A stretch of DNA of 64,000 bases from Mesocentrotus franciscanus. Its lineage: Eukaryota; Echinodermata; Echinoidea; Camarodonta; Strongylocentrotidae. The notes below the pieces were generated by a model, which was not told the origin of the DNA, did not search any database, and saw only the letters and a list, made by a program, of their open reading frames with translations. The translations under genes and the position numbers were made by a program. Each line of letters starts with the position of its first letter. Position 1 is the stretch's first letter. The stretch is from the NCBI GenBank assembly GCA_037976565.1, contig CP137685.1, forward strand, positions 16,739,695 through 16,803,694, given 5' to 3'. Shown piece by piece: positions 60,124-64,000 of this stretch.

Positions 60124-61654
60124 CCCAGGACCAAAATCCAGTTGAAACCAATTGGAGCAAAACCAATTGAAACCAGTTGCCAACTGGTTTCAATAGGGAA
60201 ATTGGAACAACTGGTTCCAATAAAACCAGTTGCCAACTGGTTCCAATTGAAACCAGTTGAAACCAATTGCCAACTGGTTCCAATTGAAACCAGTTGAAAC
60301 CAATTGCCAACTGGTTCCAGTTGCCTAATTGGTTTCAACTGGAATCAGTTGTTCCAATTTCCCTATTGAAACCAGTTGGCTGCAACTGGTTTCAATTGGT
60401 TTCAATTGGTTTCAACTGGTTTCAATTGGTTTCAATTGGTTTCAACTGGTTTCAATTGGTTTCAATTGGTTTCAACTGGATCCAATTGAAACTTACAGTT
60501 GGCATAAACTTAATTAGTTATAAGTTAATTAGCTCATGCACTAATTATCGCTCATGTCAACACAGAAGCATTGTTATATGTCTACATTAATTACAATGTA
60601 AAGGGCATTATAATATGCAGACCATTTCATATAATATACTTAGCAAGGAAATAGGCCTATATGTTTGTATTTGATGTATTTTGTCCATGGTTAGTGTTTT
60701 ACTAATCAACTTTTAATCTGTTGTAATTAAAACAATATGTTATTTGTGAACATGCTTATCATTGCTAATTAATCGTTATATGTATCTAAAACAAATGCAT
60801 TACTTGCAAATGAAAATTAATTAATAAATACGTTGTAAATCAGAATAAATTACATAAAAACATTGATCTGCACACAAGCAGATAATATGCAAATTAACTG
60901 GTTTCAATTGGATCCAGTTGGGTAACTGGAAATATTTTCCAATTGGAACCAGTTGGGTAACTGGAAAATTATCTTACTGGTTCCAGTTGAACTTCTAACT
61001 GGAACCAGTTGGGTAACTGGAAATGACTTCTAACTGGAACCAGTTGGGTAACTGGAAATGACTTCTAACTGGAAATGAATTCTAACTGGAACCAATTGGG
61101 TAACTGGAAATGAATTCTAACTGGAACCAATTGGGTAACTGGAAATGAATTCTTACTGGAACCAGTTGGGTAACTGGAAATGAATTCTAACTGGAACCAA
61201 TTGAAATGAATTCTAACTGGAACCAGTTGGGTAACTGGAAATGAATTCTAACTGGAACCAATTGGGTAACTGGAAATGAATTCTAACTGGAACCAGTTGG
61301 GTAACTGGAAATGACTTCTAACTGGAAATGAATTCTAACTGGAACCAGTTGGGTAACTGGAAATGACTTCTAACTGGAAATGAATTCTAACTGGAACCAG
61401 TTGGGTAACTGGAAATGACTTCTAACTGGAACCAATTGAGTAACTGGAAAAATTATCTTACTGGTTCCAGTTGCACTTCTTATTGGTTTGAACTGGAAAT
61501 GACACCTCATAACAATATTTTCCAGTTCGGTAATTGGTTTCAACTGGAAATTTTGTATTCCAATTGAAACCAATTGAAACCAATTGAAACCAGTTGAAAC
61601 CAATTGAAACCAGTTGGAGATTTCAACTGGTTTCAATTGGATTTTGGTCCTGGG
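60124..61654. mobile_element. 1.5-kb foldback element made of short tandem repeats
   Basis: The outer ends are inverted: CCCAGGACCAAAATCCAGTT at the left, AATTGGATTTTGGTCCTGGG at the right. Inside, the left arm (to about 60497) is built of 10-bp words GGTTTCAATT/GGTTTCAACT in both orientations. The right arm (60895-61640) has about a dozen 35-bp units ('gaattctaactggaaccag', 'ttgggtaactggaaat') and then the 10-bp words again. The middle (60500-60890) is AT-rich and unique. The frames full of NWFQLVSIG are read-through of the repeats. The design recalls Drosophila FB and sea urchin TU foldback transposons, whose long inverted ends contain short tandem repeats. No target duplication was found. 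Confidence 0.8.
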
Positions 61655-61789
61655 AGGGTAGTGCTATTGTCTTCATTTACTCATCCTTCCACCCCCTTCT
61701 CTCTTTTCATTCTCTATATTAATTCCTCCGCCCACTGAAGGTGGAGCCAGAGGCATTGTGTTTTTTAGTTGTCCCTCCTGCGTTCTTGT

Positions 61790-62950
61790 TATCGCAATAT
61801 CTCAAGAACCATTAGAGCTATGAGCTTCAAACCTGGTGGTAGTATGTATCACCATAGGAAGACAATCTGAAAAGATTTGGGGGTAAGTAGATCAGAGGCC
61901 AAAGGTCATATAGGGGTCAATTTCTAAAATTACAGGTTTTAGCCTCATCAAAATATTTCTATAACTCTTCAAGTCTTTAACTTCAAACCATGTGTTAAAG
62001 GTACTATGTCCCATTTGCAGGTAAACAAAAATGAAAAGGGTTTGAAAATGGCTTTTTGTGGGAAAATAACGACCATTAGTTGTCGAATCAACATAAGTGA
62101 TTGCAATCACCTAAGTAATAGTCTGATTTTCAGACCCTTGTACCGAATGGTCGTACTTTTTGAGCTGCACAAAGATTCAATCAGTTTAATTTTGGCTATT
62201 ACAAGTAGTAGGTTATTGATGTTGACAAATGCTCATGTACCTGTTACAGCTCATTTTATGTATGTTATTACCAAAGAAAAAAAGATGTCATTCAGTCACT
62301 CAATAGTCAATAGTGTCTGACAGTGAAGTCTAGAAGGTAAACAGGTTTCCTTGCATAATTTGATTACTAGGACACTGCTAACGTTTAAATTTCACAGATA
62401 GGACATCCATGTCATATTCATAATTCCTGCAAAGTTCTACAGAATTTGATGTTGGCTGCAAAAGGGACATACCGGTAGTCTCTTTAACATGCATTACCAT
62501 AGTGTGATGAAATTATTTGATTTTTGGATAAGTAGGTCAAAATTTGAGGGTCATAGAGGTCAATTTGTAGAAATACCAAGGTGTAGGCCCCATTTTTCAA
62601 TGTCTCAAAAACGATTTGAGCCAAAACTTAGTATTAGTATGCATCACCATAGTGAGGGAAATGGATTAGATTTTGGGTAAAATAAGTCCAAATGTCAAAG
62701 TTCAGCAAGTCAATTTACATGAAATTAAAGGGTTTTGTCAACCTTTTTATGACCACATCAATTACTATTTTGAGCTATTTTAGCTGTGAAATTACAAGCT
62801 GTAACTAGTATGCATCACTGAGGGGAGAAAGTGATTAGATTTGGGGCATGTCAAGTAAGAGGACGTAAAGATCGATTGACATGTACGTATAGGCGTTATG
62901 TTCTCATCCTGATATTCAAAGAATAATTCAAGCCATGAAATTAACTGGAG
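61790..62950. repeat. Tandem repeat, about 150-bp units, split by a nested MITE
   Basis: Units share 'tctcaa.aac.att.gagc', 'tatgcatcaccatagtgagg', 'agattttgggtaa.taggtca' and 'aggtcatagaggtcaattt'. They are seen from about 61797, 61945, 62486, 62575 and 62720. The TTAA element at 61999-62483 interrupts one unit: the flanks 'cttcaaaccatgtg' and 'catgcattaccatagtg' join into the consensus. Confidence 0.75.
61999..62483. mobile_element. TTAA-flanked MITE (copy B, reverse of 55472-55985)
   Basis: TTAA flanks both ends (61995-61998, 62484-62487). The ends 'aggtactatgtcccatttgcag' (left) and 'ctgcaaaagggacat...agtctct' (right) are inverted. The right end carries TACCGGTA (62470-62477) where the left has TA (62005-62006). 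The interior is homologous to copy A. Confidence 0.85.
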
Positions 62951-63239
62951 TTAGGCGGAGGCATATTGGAGATGCAGTCATATTTGTCTTGTTTTTTAAT
63001 CATCTTTTCCTCTTTTCATAATTCAGAGGGGGAGCACATGCACCTCTCCACCCCTTCCATGTCACAATGTGCTCCATACATGTACCATTATAAGGGGCTG
63101 ATTTTAAAAATCAACCTGAAAAGTTACAGACAGCGATATATTACCAAGTGCAGAGTGGTTTAATAGTTTTGCCATACACAATTTGAATAATTTTGGCCTT
63201 TTGGGCTGCATGCTTTTGTCAGGAAACATAAACTAAACG

Positions 63240-63851
63240 GCCCGATTTCACAAAGGAGGTTTAAATTTAATCAATGTATTAAACCCTCATTTACATAACC
63301 CATGGTTTAAAATTAGCGCCAATTAAGCGTACCTTGCCTTGCACGTCTAATATTGGACCTCCGACTTGTGTCGCGCTTATTTTGCGCTTATTTTAAACCA
63401 TGGGTTATGTAAATGAGGGTTTAAAGAGAAGGTTGAGTTCTGGGAAGAGGTGAAAAATAATTTGTGAGCGATATCATTGTTATTATGCAAGTGTGAAAGA
63501 ACATCAGATAAAAAATGTTCCCTGAAAAGCACGGCTCTTCAAATGCCTTAATATTCTAAATATGGCATGTAACAGCATAGAAATCGGGACGGATTTTTAT
63601 GCCACATGTTCGTGTAGTCCCATATACATCTTTCTGTGTACAGTGCTTGTAACTTTACCAAGACTGGGCCAAATTTCTTATCATTTTGATGATTCCAGAA
63701 CCTAGCAGTACGCACCAATACTTATATGCTAGATGGTCAACCTTTTCTGCTAGATTCCACAACGTTTCTTTCACAATGCAATCGCATGACCAGAACTCAA
63801 CTCTATCTTTAAACCATGGGTTAAATTTAAACCTCCTTTGTGAATACGGGC
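63240..63851. mobile_element. Nested foldback, TIR GCCCGATTTCACAAAGGAGG
   Basis: The left GCCCGATTTCACAAAGGAGG and 'tttaaattta' are mirrored by 'taaatttaaa' and 'cctcctttgtgaatacgggc' (one or two mismatches). An inner inverted pair, 'aaaccctcatttacataacc' and 'ggttatgtaaatgagggttt', spans 63282-63422, with 'catggtttaaa' on the inside and repeated once more near 63811. The frames at 63655-63895 lie within it. Confidence 0.8.
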
Positions 63852-64000
63852 ACATTAGCTCTATTCTCATGCTACAGACAAACTGTAATAATTAATGTAC
63901 ATTGTATAATTCTAATTGTTTGACATGTTTTATGTTTCTAATAGTGATTTCTTCTGTGGTCTCAAACTTCTTCTTCTATGGCAATCAATAATGCATTTGA

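Larger units (their letters stand above)
5436..62477. repeat. Dispersed octamer TACCGGTA, at least 11 sites
   Basis: Sites start at 5436, 8102, 8369, 8795, 12176, 25429, 27504, 35462, 36521, 48744 and 62470. They lie in unrelated contexts (tandem unit, microsatellite, degenerate repeat, MITE ends, plain intron). ACCGGT without the TA frame is rare here (one seen near 34644). Interpretation is given under findings. Confidence 0.85.
59981..64000 (+). other. Intron continuing past the window
   Basis: Almost wholly repeat: the CAATTG/CAGTTG foldback (60124-61654), a 150-bp-unit tandem region with a nested TTAA element (61790-62950), and another foldback (63240-63851). No exon was found. Confidence 0.8.

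Noticed and set aside
60033..60590. Open frames with NWFQLVSIG repeats on both strands
   Set aside because: Produced by the 10-bp repeat of the foldback element; openness on both strands follows from the palindromic words and is not evidence of protein.

Overview
The window is animal nuclear DNA, AT-rich (about 35% GC by eye). It has no compact genes: short coding exons sit in very long introns full of short non-autonomous transposons. The repeat style suggests a marine invertebrate deuterostome, most likely a sea urchin: TACATGTA-type words, foldback elements built from short tandem repeats, fragments resembling 'gtctaat' and 'aaggtcatataggggtcaa' repeats, and tRNA-derived SINE pieces. This assignment is inference.

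One gene runs left to right across the whole window and leaves it at the right edge: a Rac/Rho GTPase-activating protein of the ARHGAP22/24/25 (FilGAP) family. Two alternative first coding exons can be proposed (A, 1336-1476, 47 codons; B, 15183-15482, 100 codons). Both end in phase 0 and fit the phase-0 acceptor of the common exon at 38928. Common exons: 38928-39059, 40320-40461 and 45839-45964 (PH domain); 49333-49465 and the first half of 53271-54354 (RhoGAP domain, with the arginine-finger codon split by an intron); the rest of 53271-54354 (disordered, proline- and serine-rich linker); and 59867-59980 (start of the C-terminal coiled coil). All splice phases agree. The large exon 53271-54354 does not stay open: it needs frame corrections at about 53398, 53822-53855 and 53854-53903, so it holds sequence errors or real lesions.

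The introns hold many foldback/MITE-like elements. Some have clear target duplications: TTAA (10582-11033, 29715-30059, 55472-55985, 61999-62483), TA (11311-11730, 18355-18822, 21657-21856) and an 8-bp duplication (18894-19772). There are also a hAT-like MITE (20421-20833), two LINE reverse-transcriptase tail remnants (35890-36250 minus, 56757-56967 plus), several tandem arrays (46, 83, 129, 138, 157 and about 250 bp units), a 460-bp pyrimidine tract, and decayed duplicates of the gene's own exon edges (46121-46181; 48836-50165).

The most unusual signal is scattered and tiny. The palindromic octamer TACCGGTA occurs at least 11 times and TACATGTA some 40 times, far above chance. In four places where two related copies can be compared, one copy has plain TA and the other has TA-CCGG-TA, TA-CAGG-TA or TA-CATG-TA: a 6-bp gain that looks like the scar of a TA-targeting transposon. 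A fifth case lies inside a tandem array.
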